Assembly (NCBI RefSeq): GCF_025685605.1
Contig: NZ_JAGTUT010000003.1
Coordinates: forward strand, 124,001 to 188,000
From: Granulicella arctica
GTDB lineage: Bacteria; Acidobacteriota; Terriglobia; Terriglobales; Acidobacteriaceae
Direction: 5' to 3'
Length of the DNA: 64,000 bases
Part shown: positions 9,378-17,263 of the stretch, piece after piece
Layout: each line of letters begins with the position of its first letter
Numbering within the stretch: the stretch's first letter is position 1
Translations under genes and position numbers: made by a program
The notes under the pieces: generated by a model
Seen by the model: the letters and a program-made list of their open reading frames with translations, nothing else
Told to the model about the DNA's origin: nothing
Database searches by the model: none

Positions 9378-9683
9378 ATGAACTACATCCTGGTCGCAAT
9401 GATGATGTTCCAGGCTGCACACCATCCGCAACACAAGGTTTACTTGCTGGATCAGGTAAGCACGGCCGGAAATGTTCAAGCCTATTCCAATGCGGCGAAT
9501 GGCCGTGAAAGCGACAACCACACGGCTCCCGGCGTCATGGCAGAGCTTTCCAAGCGCTGCTCTTCCGTTCCTTTCACGGAAAATAAGCAGCAGGCTGACT
9601 TCATTGTGGAGCTTGCCTCTGGAGAAGCTCGTGTCATCAATCGGAAGGGATCAGTCCTGTTCGTTTCCCATGCGAAGCGGTGA
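9378..9683 (+). CDS. Small exported hypothetical protein, 101 aa
   Basis: No recognised domain. The first residues (MNYILVAMMMFQA) form a short hydrophobic stretch that may be a signal peptide. The rest (MAELSKRCSSVPFTENKQQ, ADFIVELASGEARVINRKG) alternates in the way of a small alpha/beta domain. A TAGGAGAAAC ribosome site lies just before the ATG. It follows the third DUF2382 gene by 30 bp and is probably in the same transcript, so a role in envelope stress is possible. Confidence 0.6.
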   Translation: MNYILVAMMMFQAAHHPQHKVYLLDQVSTAGNVQAYSNAANGRESDNHTAPGVMAELSKRCSSVPFTENKQQADFIVELASGEARVINRKGSVLFVSHAKR

Positions 9684-9860
9684 GCAGTAAGGCAAAAGAC
9701 GTTTGCAGCTACTTATCCGAGCATTAAGCCTCTGGCGAATTCGCCGGATTGCACTTATCGTTTTGCAGGATATGCATTTACACGCCTCTCTAGGGATCGG
9801 CGAACTTCATTTACAGAAGTTTGCCGAGGATCTGGGAGGCCATGCCGCTGTAGCCACTTT

Positions 9861-10076
9861 GTGGTGGAGCCTGCTGGCCGCCATTTCCCAGGGAGCCCCG
9901 CTGAGGCTGCGGGCCTCAAGCCGAGAGACCGCATCCTCACGATCAATGGTATGAAGCCATCCGACGACCCGAACGAACCACTCTTCAAGCAGGCCGTCGG
10001 CACGATTCTTCATCTGCAGGTGCAGCGCGACGAGACTTCACGGGCATACGACGTCACGCTGCGCGATCTCTTTTAA
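9861..10076 (+). pseudogene. C-terminal PDZ-domain remnant
   Basis: The frame from a GTG at 9861 encodes GSPAEAAGLKPRDRILTING, a clear PDZ core, and ends with YDVTLRDLF. The frame remains open back to 9684, immediately after the stop of the preceding gene, but its upstream part (TRLSRDRRTSFTEVCRG) has no start and no signal. PDZ domains of this kind end periplasmic aspartic or serine peptidases and M61 peptidases. The catalytic part is missing here, so I call it a truncated leftover. It lies at the edge of a mosaic region rich in palindromic repeats. Confidence 0.55.
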
Positions 10077-10130
10077 CCGAGCCCTCTAGTGTTTGATTGT
10101 TCCGCGTCGTGCGGACTCGTGACATTTCCG

Positions 10131-10180
10131 CAAAGTCGGTGTTTCCGGCAACGAGTCGTTATTGCCGCAAACGCCGTTTT
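10131..10180. repeat. REP-like palindromic repeat, copy 1
   Basis: Contains AAGTCGGTGTTTCCGGCAA and, after an 8-base spacer, TTGCCGCAAACGCCGTTTT. The two arms are imperfect inverted copies and can form a hairpin. Related copies are at 10701, 11958 and 12559. Confidence 0.75.
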
Positions 10181-10614
10181 CATGGAGTCTGCTTGGTTGA
10201 ATCGATCTGGTGGGGAGCTCTGTCCCAAAGAACAAATGCGAGAACCGCGGCGAGTACAACGAGGAGGATGTAAGCCGTCCGTTGGTTTCCGCGCCTTTGC
10301 TTTGAAAAGGCTTGTAGTGCGTTGACGCGGGGGTCTTCTCCGTCGTAGTAAACCGTAACGATCTGACCGAATCTGAGTCCCCGGCTGCCTGTATTGACAT
10401 TTTCGTATTGCTCAGCGCCAACCAAAAACGTGTAGTGGCAATAATTTTCGTGTCCGCGCCCGCGCTCTTCACACAGTGAGATAGTTCCTACGCTGGTTTG
10501 TTGTCTGCTCGCGGAACCCCCTTCGACCGTCGACCGATAGCCAAAGAAGACCGCACAAATGAGCAGAAAAGACACCAGTGGCCACAGCGAACTCTTTGAC
10601 TTGCCATCACTCAT
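10180..10614 (-). CDS. Membrane protein with DUF3592-like domain
   Basis: Protein of about 144 aa from the ATG at 10614 (MSDGKSKSS); an in-frame ATG at 10647 is also possible. Two membrane segments flank an extracytoplasmic domain: about residues 11-26 (WPLVSFLLICAVFFGY) and 116-133 (AYILLVVLAAVLAFVLW). The middle part (GQIVTVYYDGEDPRVNALQ) is the signature of DUF3592-type proteins, which have no known function. Its stop overlaps the edge of repeat copy 1 and its start lies close to copy 2 at 10701, so the gene is enclosed by two REP-like elements. Confidence 0.65.
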   Translation of the reverse strand: MSDGKSKSSLWPLVSFLLICAVFFGYRSTVEGGSASRQQTSVGTISLCEERGRGHENYCHYTFLVGAEQYENVNTGSRGLRFGQIVTVYYDGEDPRVNALQAFSKQRRGNQRTAYILLVVLAAVLAFVLWDRAPHQIDSTKQTP

Positions 10615-10700
10615 GATGCGCCGGGTCGCCGTGCGAAGGAAAGTCATGGTTATTCATTCTATCCAGACGTGCAGGAGGGGCGTCCACACGCAATCCCCTA

Positions 10701-10751
10701 CAAGTCGGTGTTTTCGGCAACTTAGGTCGTTATTGGCGAAAACGCCGTTTT
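10701..10751. repeat. REP-like palindromic repeat, copy 2
   Basis: CAAGTCGGTGTTTTCGGCAA, spacer CTTAGGTCGTTA, then TTGGCGAAAACGCCGTTTT. This is the cleanest copy: the arms CGGTGTTTTCGGCAA and TTGGCGAAAACGCCG pair with two mismatches. It lies 27 bp before the GTG start of the AAA ATPase. Confidence 0.8.
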
Positions 10752-10778
10752 GCACGAACTGGCCATTATCCTAACTTT

Positions 10779-11944
10779 GTGATCTCAACGCTTGCCATCT
10801 CCGGTTACCGCTCACTTCGTGATCTGCTGCTGCCGCTCGATCGTCTCAACATCGTGACGGGCGCCAACGGCAGTGGAAAGTCGAGCTTGTATCGTGCCTT
10901 GCGTCTGCTGGGCGATGCCGCATTGAACTCCGTCGTATCCTCCCTTGCCAAAGAAGGCGGACTCGCTTCCACTTTATGGGCGGGACCTGAGACGATCGCG
11001 CGCGCTGTCCGACAGGGAGAGTATCGGGTAGAAGGAACAGTTGGCGGCAGACCGGCATGTCTTAAGCTGGGTTTCGGCGGCTCCACTTACGGATACAGCA
11101 TCGAACTTGGTTATCCGCCCCCGCCAGCAACAGCGTTTTCTCTGGATCCTGCGATCAAACGGGAGTGTATCTGGCACGGCAAGGTGTACCGGCGTGCGTC
11201 GGCTCTTGTCGAACGCAGGAACAACCTTGTCACACTCCCATCGCGCCGGGATGAAGAGCCAGTTTGTTTGACAAAGGCTCTCAATGCCGCGGATAGTATG
11301 CTGGCCAGCATCGCCGATCCGCAGCGCGCCCCTGAGATGCTGGAGGTGAGGGAGGTGATCCGGGGCTGGCGTTTTTACGACGGCTTTCGAACGGATATGT
11401 CTTCCCCGGTTCGCACTCCGCAGATCGGGACGTTCACGCCGGTGTTGAAAAACGACGGAACCGATCTTCCGGCTGCGCTTCAAACCATCCTGGAGGTGGG
11501 CGATGAGGAGGCTCTTCATCGAACGATCGACGATGCGTTCCCTGGAAGCAGAATCCACATCGAGGTGCAGACTGGCCGCTTTGAAGTCCTGCTGCGACAG
11601 CATGGCTTGCTGCGTCCGCTCTCAGCGGCGGAACTATCCGACGGAACTTTGCGATTCCTTCTCTGGTCGGCTGCCCTGCTGACGCCACGCCCAGCCGAGT
11701 TGATGGTGCTGAATGAGCCGGAGACAAGTCTTCATCCGGATCTCTTACCTGCATTGGCAAGACTCATCGCCTCGGCTTCCGAGCGAAGTCAGATTATCGT
11801 TGTTTCACACGCACAGTCTCTTATCGAAGCCTTGCAGCAACTGCAAGGCTGCCGCCGTTTACAGCTGGTAAAGTCTTTCGGCGAGACAACTCTGGAAGGG
11901 GCCACTATCTTCGACAAGCCAAATGGGAGTGGCCACCCCGTTGA
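10779..11944 (+). CDS. AAA/RecF-like ATPase, frameshifted near the C-terminus
   Basis: Protein of about 388 aa with an ABC/SMC-type ATPase fold. Walker A is GANGSGKS (residues 28-35), the signature-like motif is LSDGTLRFL, Walker B is LMVLNEPETSLHPDL and the switch His is in IIVVSHAQSL. The start is a GTG. This AAA_21-type family includes OLD-like and phage-defence ATPases as well as housekeeping ones; no partner nuclease gene is adjacent, so the role is open. One base appears to be missing after 11924: adding a T would give the natural-looking ending KPNWEWPPR and a stop at 11942-11944. As written, the frame runs on to 12212 through a REP-like repeat, giving an unnatural 477-aa product. Confidence 0.8.
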
Positions 11945-11957
11945 ATCGACACTCCTC

Positions 11958-12026
11958 CAAAGTCGGTGTTTTCGGCAATCACGACGTTTTGCGACCTGCC
12001 GAACGTTGTTTCCGCCAATGCCGTTT
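11958..12026. repeat. REP-like palindromic repeat, copy 3
   Basis: Begins with CAAAGTCGGTGTTTTCGGCAA and ends with TCCGCCAATGCCGTTT; the middle carries an extra 20 bases or so, including CGACGTTTTGCG. It lies within the shifted 3' extension of the ATPase frame. Confidence 0.75.
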
Positions 12027-12050
12027 CTCGCGAACTCAGTTTCGTTCGGG

Positions 12051-12494
12051 TCAGTTGAGGAGCGTCATGGAGTTACCTGCTGTCCCGCAGGCCTCATTGC
12101 AGAGCCAAAACTGGACATGCCCCACATAGCTTGCCGGGTGCCCATCCGAGGTCACTGGGCGGAATCTCCAAGCTTTAAGAGCCTGCTCGATCCTCAAGCT
12201 GAACCCAGGTAGTCCGTTCATGGTCTTTGCACAGATGACTGAACCATCGGAGCCGACCAGCAGCTCTACCATCGTCGTCTCACGAAAATCCACCTGCTTC
12301 AGGCTGTCATCTATGTCACGCTTTGCCACGGCTCTGGCCTTCATCTCCTTCGATGTGTAGCGAACAATCTCACCTGAACCATCCCGCAGCGTGACACCAG
12401 AATATGGACAGGGAAGCTGAGTCTGGGGCCGTTTCTGGCCATGAGCGGCCGCAATGACTGCGGCGAGCACCAAAGAAAGCACAAGAAGCCTCAT
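12051..12494 (-). CDS. Exported TonB-C-like protein
   Basis: Protein of 147 aa with a signal peptide (residues 1-19, LLVLSLVLAAVIAAAHG). The mature part carries a TonB C-terminal-like fold: VELLVGSDGSVICAKTMNG followed by ALKAWRFRPVTSDGHP is the usual core of that domain. There is no membrane anchor or proline linker of a true TonB, so it is a free periplasmic version, common in acidobacteria. Its 3' end overlaps the spurious extension of the ATPase frame on the other strand, which supports the shorter ATPase. Confidence 0.7.
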   Translation of the reverse strand: MRLLVLSLVLAAVIAAAHGQKRPQTQLPCPYSGVTLRDGSGEIVRYTSKEMKARAVAKRDIDDSLKQVDFRETTMVELLVGSDGSVICAKTMNGLPGFSLRIEQALKAWRFRPVTSDGHPASYVGHVQFWLCNEACGTAGNSMTLLN

Positions 12495-12558
12495 AGCGGT
12501 TTAGACACCATGCAGCACATGTTTGCTCCGAGTGGCAGCAGCTTTAGCGACGCTGCCG

Positions 12559-12581
12559 TAAAGTCGGTGGTTTCGGCAATC
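12559..12581. repeat. REP-like repeat, half copy
   Basis: TAAAGTCGGTGGTTTCGGCAA, the left arm only; the right arm is absent. It ends 5 bp from the stop of an integrase remnant, so the missing half may have been lost in the rearrangement that created that junction. Confidence 0.6.
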
Positions 12582-12585
12582 TCGC

Positions 12586-12720
12586 CTATGGCCCTCCCAA
12601 ATCTGGTTCCAGGCCAATCTTGTCCTTGACGGCCGAGGCGAGGCGCTGGCGTGAACCGAGATAGCGTTCCGTCGTTTCGGCCGACCGATGGCCGAGCGGC
12701 CGGTCATCCTCGTGAACGCC
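12586..12720 (-). pseudogene. Tyrosine recombinase C-terminal remnant
   Basis: Read on the minus strand this encodes HEDDRPLGHRSAETTERYL followed by GSRQRLASAVKDKIGLEPD and a TAG stop at 12586-12588. The pattern LGHxSxxTTxRYL is the C-terminal motif of phage and Xer-type tyrosine recombinases, including the nucleophile tyrosine. The catalytic Arg/Lys/His region upstream is missing; a truncated PAS domain lies there instead. It marks a former site-specific element. Confidence 0.7.
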
Positions 12721-12728
12721 GGATTGGC

Positions 12729-12863
12729 TTACACGATACGCGGACCGGGAGAGTCCAGGGGTTCTGACTCTGTAATCAGGATGGCGTCGTTTGCATGAAC
12801 CACAACCAATTCGAGTAATCGGTGTGACTGGTCGAGATCCTTGATGATCGCTATCGGAGCCAT
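12729..12863 (-). pseudogene. N-terminal PAS-domain fragment
   Basis: A 44-aa frame from an ATG at 12863: it includes LLELVVVHANDAILITESEP and DSPGPRIV, then a stop. This matches the first part of the PAS domain in the GGDEF protein at 55.9 kb (FESAVINATDAVLITEAEP, DDPGPRII), which continues into YVNPAF. Here the sequence stops exactly at that point and is followed within 10 bp by the recombinase remnant. It is therefore the start of a lost PAS sensor protein. Confidence 0.65.
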
Positions 12864-13559
12864 AGGCACCGCCAAGTTTTGAACTTACAAAGTATGTTTA
12901 CTGATTCATCTTGGATGGCGCAGACAGGTTGACTCAACACCTTATGCCACAATTTCCGGCGAAGAATGCCTGCTCCGCTGGTCCACTACAGATCTGCGCG
13001 GAAAGGAATCCGCAATCAGGGCCGATGCGAGAGATCGATACAAACAACGATTACCTTCCATTGTGTCTTCGCTGATCGATTCAGCTAATGTGAAGTGGCT
13101 CTCATCCTCTAAGTAGTAAACATGCCGGTGTCTTGCGTTGCAGCGATAAACTCCCGTCACAAGCGAAACATGAAGAAGGCTTGTGTGGATTGGCTCGAAA
13201 GTTCCAAAAGCTACTTTCATGCCGCACGTTCTGTATTTGATTCCCCAGTACGAAAGCATTGCGCTCATGAAGCTAAGTTACTCTCGTGTATCCATTAGTA
13301 ATGTCGTCCATCATACATACCTGGTTTGTTCTTGCCGTCGCGTTCAACGTGCCGTTCTTATCATTGATAGCCTTGCCAGATAGTTACTCGATTCTCTTAA
13401 GGCACCGCTCAGTGTTAGCCGGGATAGCACCAATGTCTCGAAGTGCACATTCCTGGAACGCCTAGAGCTCTCCTGCGGAGCGCCCGGAATAGTGGGGCAA
13501 AGGAACACGCTACGCTGTGCCGAATCTAACTGCAGTGTCGGAGTGTTCACGATTGTCGT
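12864..13559. other. No firmly supported gene
   Basis: A minus-strand frame (12942-13268, 108 aa) and a plus-strand frame ending near 13120 (RADARDRYKQRLPS) both look weakly protein-like and they overlap, so at most one is real. Neither has a clear start. Part of the stretch (13013-13073) is a diverged copy of 14732-14792. Confidence 0.4.
13013..13073. repeat. Diverged direct repeat, copy A
   Basis: About 60 bp resembling 14732-14792 (shared blocks include GATACAAACAA versus GACACAAACAA, and TGTCTTCGCTG). Both read AI(R/K)AD(A/T)RDR(Y/H)KQ on the plus strand, so they may be the tails of related small genes. Confidence 0.5.
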
Positions 13560-13934
13560 TTAGTTGACACGCTTCTTCCGCTCAAGGTACTTCGAACCAC
13601 CACAGCTAAGACACCCAGCCCGATGCATCACGAGGAGATTCCAGTGCGTCAGAAGTTGCTCCTCAAACGCGGCTAACTCCTGAAGATCGGTACATCGTAA
13701 AGCGACTACACATAGGTCCGATGCTGAGAGTGTCAGTATGAGACCGTCGATGCACGCAGACACCGTATAGGAATTCCAGGAATCGGAGGCATCCGAATTC
13801 GCGAGTAGACCGCAAGCGAGCCGCAATAACGAGTCTGAATCGTGCATAAGGGAGAGGTGCCTGCAACTCTCGCAAAGTGGTGATAACGGAACCACACCTG
13901 CTCGTTTTACAGAACATACAAGTGAGACTTCCAT
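13560..13934 (-). CDS. Hypothetical small cysteine-containing protein, 124 aa
   Basis: No known domain. Two cysteine pairs (CESCRHLSL near residue 19-22 and CLSCGG near 109-112) could bind a metal. The middle part (LILTLSASDLCVVALRCTDL, LAAFEEQLLTHWNLL) looks folded. There is no good ribosome site. A shorter overlapping frame on the same strand is less protein-like. It lies in a region of small proteins, of which two others also carry CxxC motifs. Confidence 0.35.
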   Translation of the reverse strand: MEVSLVCSVKRAGVVPLSPLCESCRHLSLMHDSDSLLRLACGLLANSDASDSWNSYTVSACIDGLILTLSASDLCVVALRCTDLQELAAFEEQLLTHWNLLVMHRAGCLSCGGSKYLERKKRVN

Positions 13935-14092
13935 TTTGATATGCGAGTTGTGTCGGTTACGATTGTTCTAAATAGTAGTTACGCTGATCTCCACTTATTT
14001 GGAGCAACGTAGTTAGGGAGCGATTTGTACGGATCTTACCTGCCGACGACTCGTCGAGGTAATCGCGTATTCATCCGGATCGTCCATTAGTC

Positions 14093-14248
14093 TCACTCAG
14101 GTTCGGTGATCACATGCTCAGCGTGGCTGAAGGTGGCGTACAGGAGAGCTGCTGAATAGACTGCGCACTTGCCATCTTCGAACGCGATGATAACGCCGCC
14201 ATTCAGACGCTCTGCAGACACGATGCGGGGCGCTGATGGGGTTTCCAT
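14093..14248 (-). CDS. Tiny ERLNGG-family protein, 51 aa
   Basis: Starts at ATG 14248 (METPSAPRIVSAERLNGG); a longer frame begins at 14335, but the paralogue at 20276 begins at the equivalent of 14248. The core VSAERLNGGVIIAFEDGKC followed by AVYSAALLYAT is almost identical to the core of the protein at 20022-20276 and related to 21084-21275. It looks like a small beta-rich domain. Function unknown. It sits near a receiver and a Crp/Fnr gene. Confidence 0.6.
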   Translation of the reverse strand: METPSAPRIVSAERLNGGVIIAFEDGKCAVYSAALLYATFSHAEHVITEPE

Positions 14249-14516
14249 GAGATTTACCGTACCGATTTCCTCGGGCTCTGTCGGTCTGCTGTCGTACGCA
14301 TAGCTTCTGGTGAACCCGCGGCCTGCTTGCTTCAAATAAATGGCTCATGTTCCGCCTGCATGAGTGAGAAAGATGAAATGGCCGTGATGGCGACTGCAGC
14401 GAGAGAACAGGAAACGCTGTGGGCCGACCCATTTGCTCGCTCTATGTCTCTCAGCCTACGTGGATTGTCGCGTGCCGTATTTAGCATTGCCTGAGACGAA
14501 CCTAACGAGGCCACTG

Positions 14517-14735
14517 ATGGCGTCCAAACACGAAATTTGTCCAGGCACATTCACCGCGTCCCAGACGCTACTCTTCAGCAGTTTCCCGATCTCTACCATG
14601 GCCCCCAAGGCTTGCGACGTATGCGGGAAGCTGGTGTATCCGGAAAGACAGGGAACCGCTTGGGTGCCTAGCACACATAGCATTCCGGTCAGTGAGGCCG
14701 CAACCGAAGACGGCGCGAAAGGGAGTGGCAATTAA
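14517..14735 (+). CDS. Small CxxC protein, 72 aa
   Basis: Starts at ATG 14517 (MASKHEICPGTFTASQ). Core: LLFSSFPISTM, then ACDVCGKLVYPERQGTAWVP. One CxxC pair is clear and a Cys near the N-terminus may join it. The minus-strand gene at 21365-21586 encodes a clear paralogue (FSGFPLATM, ACAKCGRLIYPERLGTDWVP). I know no named family. The upstream extension of the frame to 14433 is not shared by the paralogue and was left out. Confidence 0.6.
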   Translation: MASKHEICPGTFTASQTLLFSSFPISTMAPKACDVCGKLVYPERQGTAWVPSTHSIPVSEAATEDGAKGSGN

Positions 14736-14792
14736 AGCCGACACAAGGGACCGACACAAACAAGAATTCGCTGCCATGATGTCTTCGCTGGC
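14732..14792. repeat. Diverged direct repeat, copy B
   Basis: Partner of 13013-13073. It overlaps the last codons of the small CxxC gene and runs downstream of it. Confidence 0.5.
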
Positions 14793-14898
14793 TCTTTGGA
14801 GGTATTTTCAATGAAACACTCATAGCTCTTCGCGCCTCCACCCCATCAGAATTGTGCCCTCACTCAGAGGTGTGAGAGGGAACTAAGGCTTCCAGATC

Positions 14899-15276
14899 TC
14901 AGGTGGAATCCTGTTCTCTAATCTTACGAAGTAAATCACTTGGGTGTACAGGTTTGGCAAGTAAATCAAAGTCGTGCCCCTCGTTGCGAGCGGACCTCAG
15001 TAGATCGGCTGTCTGCGCCTGCCCGGAGAAGAGCAACACCTTACAGTCGGGGCACAGTGCCTTCATCTGGATCGCGAGTTCTACTCCAGAGAGCTGAGGC
15101 ATCATGACATCCGAGATAAGCAGTGTTGGCGGCTTGATGCCAGCACTCTCGAGAGCTTTGAGAGGATCTGTGAACGCAGCGGCAGAGAAACCGCTCTTGT
15201 TCAGGATGGCCGCGAGAGTCTCAGCTATGACCCACTCGTCATCGACGACTACTACATAGGGAAGTTGCTTCGACAT
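14899..15276 (-). CDS. Stand-alone CheY-type receiver
   Basis: Single-domain response regulator of about 125 aa from ATG 15276 (MSKQLPYVVVVDDE); an ATG at 15291 is also in frame. It keeps the acidic pair (VVVDDEWVIAE), the phospho-acceptor Asp (LLISDVMMPQLSG) and the Lys (DLLAKPVHPSDLL). There is no output domain. It therefore should be phosphorylated, unlike the pseudo-receivers elsewhere in the window. A degraded relative is at 38950-39098. The cognate kinase is not obvious. Confidence 0.85.
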   Translation of the reverse strand: MSKQLPYVVVVDDEWVIAETLAAILNKSGFSAAAFTDPLKALESAGIKPPTLLISDVMMPQLSGVELAIQMKALCPDCKVLLFSGQAQTADLLRSARNEGHDFDLLAKPVHPSDLLRKIREQDST

Positions 15277-15448
15277 GGGGCCCTCGTTCACAGCGACCGC
15301 ATCAAGCGGTCTTACCGCAGCATAAAGAACAAGCTCTTTTTTCTTTATTCCGGAAGCAACCTGTACTTAGCCTTATACATCGCGAGTCGATGTTATTGTG
15401 TGTGCCAAGAGACATACAGGCTTCCATCCGTGTCCGCCATACCTAAGA

Positions 15449-16159
15449 TCAACTCTTGCCAAAGCCTTCATAGGAGTCCGCGTAGTTGCTCAAATGGTCG
15501 CGTACTACTGCGTAGCACTCGCAGGAGAGCTTCTCGAGTCCTGGCAGGTCGATCAGGGTGATCTTCCCGCGCGAATACGAAATAAGATGTTGCTGCTGGA
15601 AATGGATGGCTACGGTGGTCACCGTAGACCGAGAGCTCCCCAGCATATCGGCCAGAAACTCATGGGAAAGGGGAAGGATGCGTCCGCCATTGCGATCGGC
15701 ACAGAGGAGAAGCCATCGCGCGAGTCGCTGCTCGATGGTATGTCTCGCATTACAGCCTGCAGTCTGCGACGACTGAATGAACTGAGCCTGCAGGTAACGA
15801 AGTGTAAGGTCCTGAAACTTCTCTCCGCGTTTAAACTCCATCGTAGCTGCATCGATCGGACAACTGAAGCCGTGACCGCCAACCTGCATATAGACCCGAT
15901 TAAGGCTACGTCTTGTTCCCATCATGGATGATGCCCCGAGGACTGCTTCGAATCCCGCAAGAGCGATCTCGACCTGTATGCCATCGCGAAAGGTCGCCGT
16001 CATCGAGGCGATGCCTTCCTCAAGGAAGAAGAGATTGTCGATGTGATTGCCTGGATATTCGATCTCGCGACCTACTGGAAGGTCTACTGTGTGGAGATTC
16101 AGGCGACCGATGATCTCAGCATCGAACCGCTGCAGCAGAGAGTTCTTGAACGTCGTCAT
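15449..16159 (-). CDS. Crp/Fnr-family transcription regulator
   Basis: Protein of 236 aa. An N-terminal cyclic-nucleotide-binding-like barrel (FFLEEGIASMTATFRDG, LAGFEAVLGASSMMG) is followed by a dimer helix and a C-terminal winged helix of the HTH_Crp_2 type (EFLADMLGSSRSTVTTVAIH). The cAMP-contacting Glu/Arg motif is not evident, and there is no cysteine set of an Fnr iron-sulfur sensor, so the ligand is unknown. The gene at 45159 is a second member with similar length. It is transcribed away from the cold-shock gene, 190 bp apart. Confidence 0.85.
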   Translation of the reverse strand: MTTFKNSLLQRFDAEIIGRLNLHTVDLPVGREIEYPGNHIDNLFFLEEGIASMTATFRDGIQVEIALAGFEAVLGASSMMGTRRSLNRVYMQVGGHGFSCPIDAATMEFKRGEKFQDLTLRYLQAQFIQSSQTAGCNARHTIEQRLARWLLLCADRNGGRILPLSHEFLADMLGSSRSTVTTVAIHFQQQHLISYSRGKITLIDLPGLEKLSCECYAVVRDHLSNYADSYEGFGKS

Positions 16160-16350
16160 GCTCGTTGGTCTCGCGTTCTGAACGGATGAGAGCGCTCAAC
16201 CTCTTTCCTGCGTGAGCTTCAGACGGGAGGACAGTACTCAAAATACTACGCTTTCTATGTCCGTTGGACTACAAAGCAATGGTGAATGGAGGATTACGTT
16301 GGAGTAGTCGACAGAAGAAACCTTTGAACGCACATCGAGAGGATGCTCCC

Positions 16351-16569
16351 ATGGCACAGTACACAGGCTCCGTAAAGTGGTTTAACAACGCAAAGGGGTT
16401 TGGCTTCCTGGGGCGTGATGATGGTCCCGATGTCTTCGTCCATTACAGCTCCATCCAGATTGAAGGCTACAAATCCCTCAAAGAAGGCGATCGCGTGGAG
16501 TTCGACATTATCGACGGCGCGAAGGGCCCCAGGCCGATAACGTCGTTCGCTTCAAAGAAGGCATCCTGA
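16351..16569 (+). CDS. Cold-shock protein (CspA family)
   Basis: A 72-aa single cold-shock domain, the usual length. RNP1 is KGFGFL and RNP2 is VFVHY, both intact, with the start MAQYTGSVKWFNNAK. It binds single-stranded RNA or DNA and acts as an RNA chaperone. GAGAGGATG upstream serves as ribosome site. The frame is open back to 16264, but the longer form is not typical of the family. Confidence 0.92.
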   Translation: MAQYTGSVKWFNNAKGFGFLGRDDGPDVFVHYSSIQIEGYKSLKEGDRVEFDIIDGAKGPRPITSFASKKAS

Positions 16570-16702
16570 GTCCTTCACCGATACCTGAAGAGCCCCTTGC
16601 AGCGTAGGCAGGTCCAGAGGGTTCTCCGCTAATATCGTCTCGAATTCACGAAACACTCACAAACCCATCCGCAACCATCAGCCTGCGGACGACGGGAAGT
16701 AC

Positions 16703-17200
16703 TTGTCTCTGGAGACGAAGACGACCAAACCTCGTACGACCTCATTCGTACCTGCTCTCAACGACGTGAAGGCACTGCGTGGATGGTACTGGCAGAGCTG
16801 GGAAGAAGCGATACGCGAGTTGTGTCCACTGCGTATAAAACAGAGTCAGCCCTCAGATCGTGGACAGAGCTTAACGATCCCAAGTGTTCCTGCCAACGGT
16901 ACGATCATCACGATGCTTTATAAATTGGCTTTCAGCAAAACGAGCGACGGTCTTCTTAGAATCACCGCGAGCTCCGGTCGAAGCTCAGATCATGTCATCG
17001 CCATCTATGAAGACGAAGAAGTCTTCTTGCGACTTGCCAGCCATGCCCGTTTTTCCGCTGACGTGGAAGCCGCATTGAAGCTCCTTGTCCACATTGCGCT
17101 CGGTCCGTCGCAAACACCGGCATGTTGCGAGGAGATCGATCTTGCGGATGATCAACTCGCACTTCTACGACTTGGTGCGGCTCGCAGGCTTTACGCGTAA
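16703..17200 (+). CDS. Hypothetical protein, about 165 aa
   Basis: No family recognised. The only good upstream start in frame is a TTG at 16703 after GGGAAG. The protein is soluble, with a first part ALRGWYWQSWEEAIREL, a beta-rich middle (IITMLYKLAFSKTSDGLL) and a helical end (DLADDQLALLRLGAARRLY). Base composition matches its neighbours. It lies between the cold-shock gene and an HPF-type gene on the other strand. Confidence 0.5.
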   Translation: MSLETKTTKPRTTSFVPALNDVKALRGWYWQSWEEAIRELCPLRIKQSQPSDRGQSLTIPSVPANGTIITMLYKLAFSKTSDGLLRITASSGRSSDHVIAIYEDEEVFLRLASHARFSADVEAALKLLVHIALGPSQTPACCEEIDLADDQLALLRLGAARRLYA

Positions 17201-17263
17201 TCAAGCTTTTACTACAAAAAGAATGGCGGATGGATGGGAGCCATCCACCGAATCTCCTGAGAA

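Noticed and set aside
8754..9521. Long minus-strand open frame (255 aa)
   Set aside because: It lies opposite a DUF2382 gene with clear domain match; its residues are random and it has no start signal.
10779..11944. AAA ATPase as part of a defence system (OLD- or Septu-like)
   Set aside because: No nuclease or other effector gene adjacent; neighbours are unrelated small genes, so a defence role is not supported.
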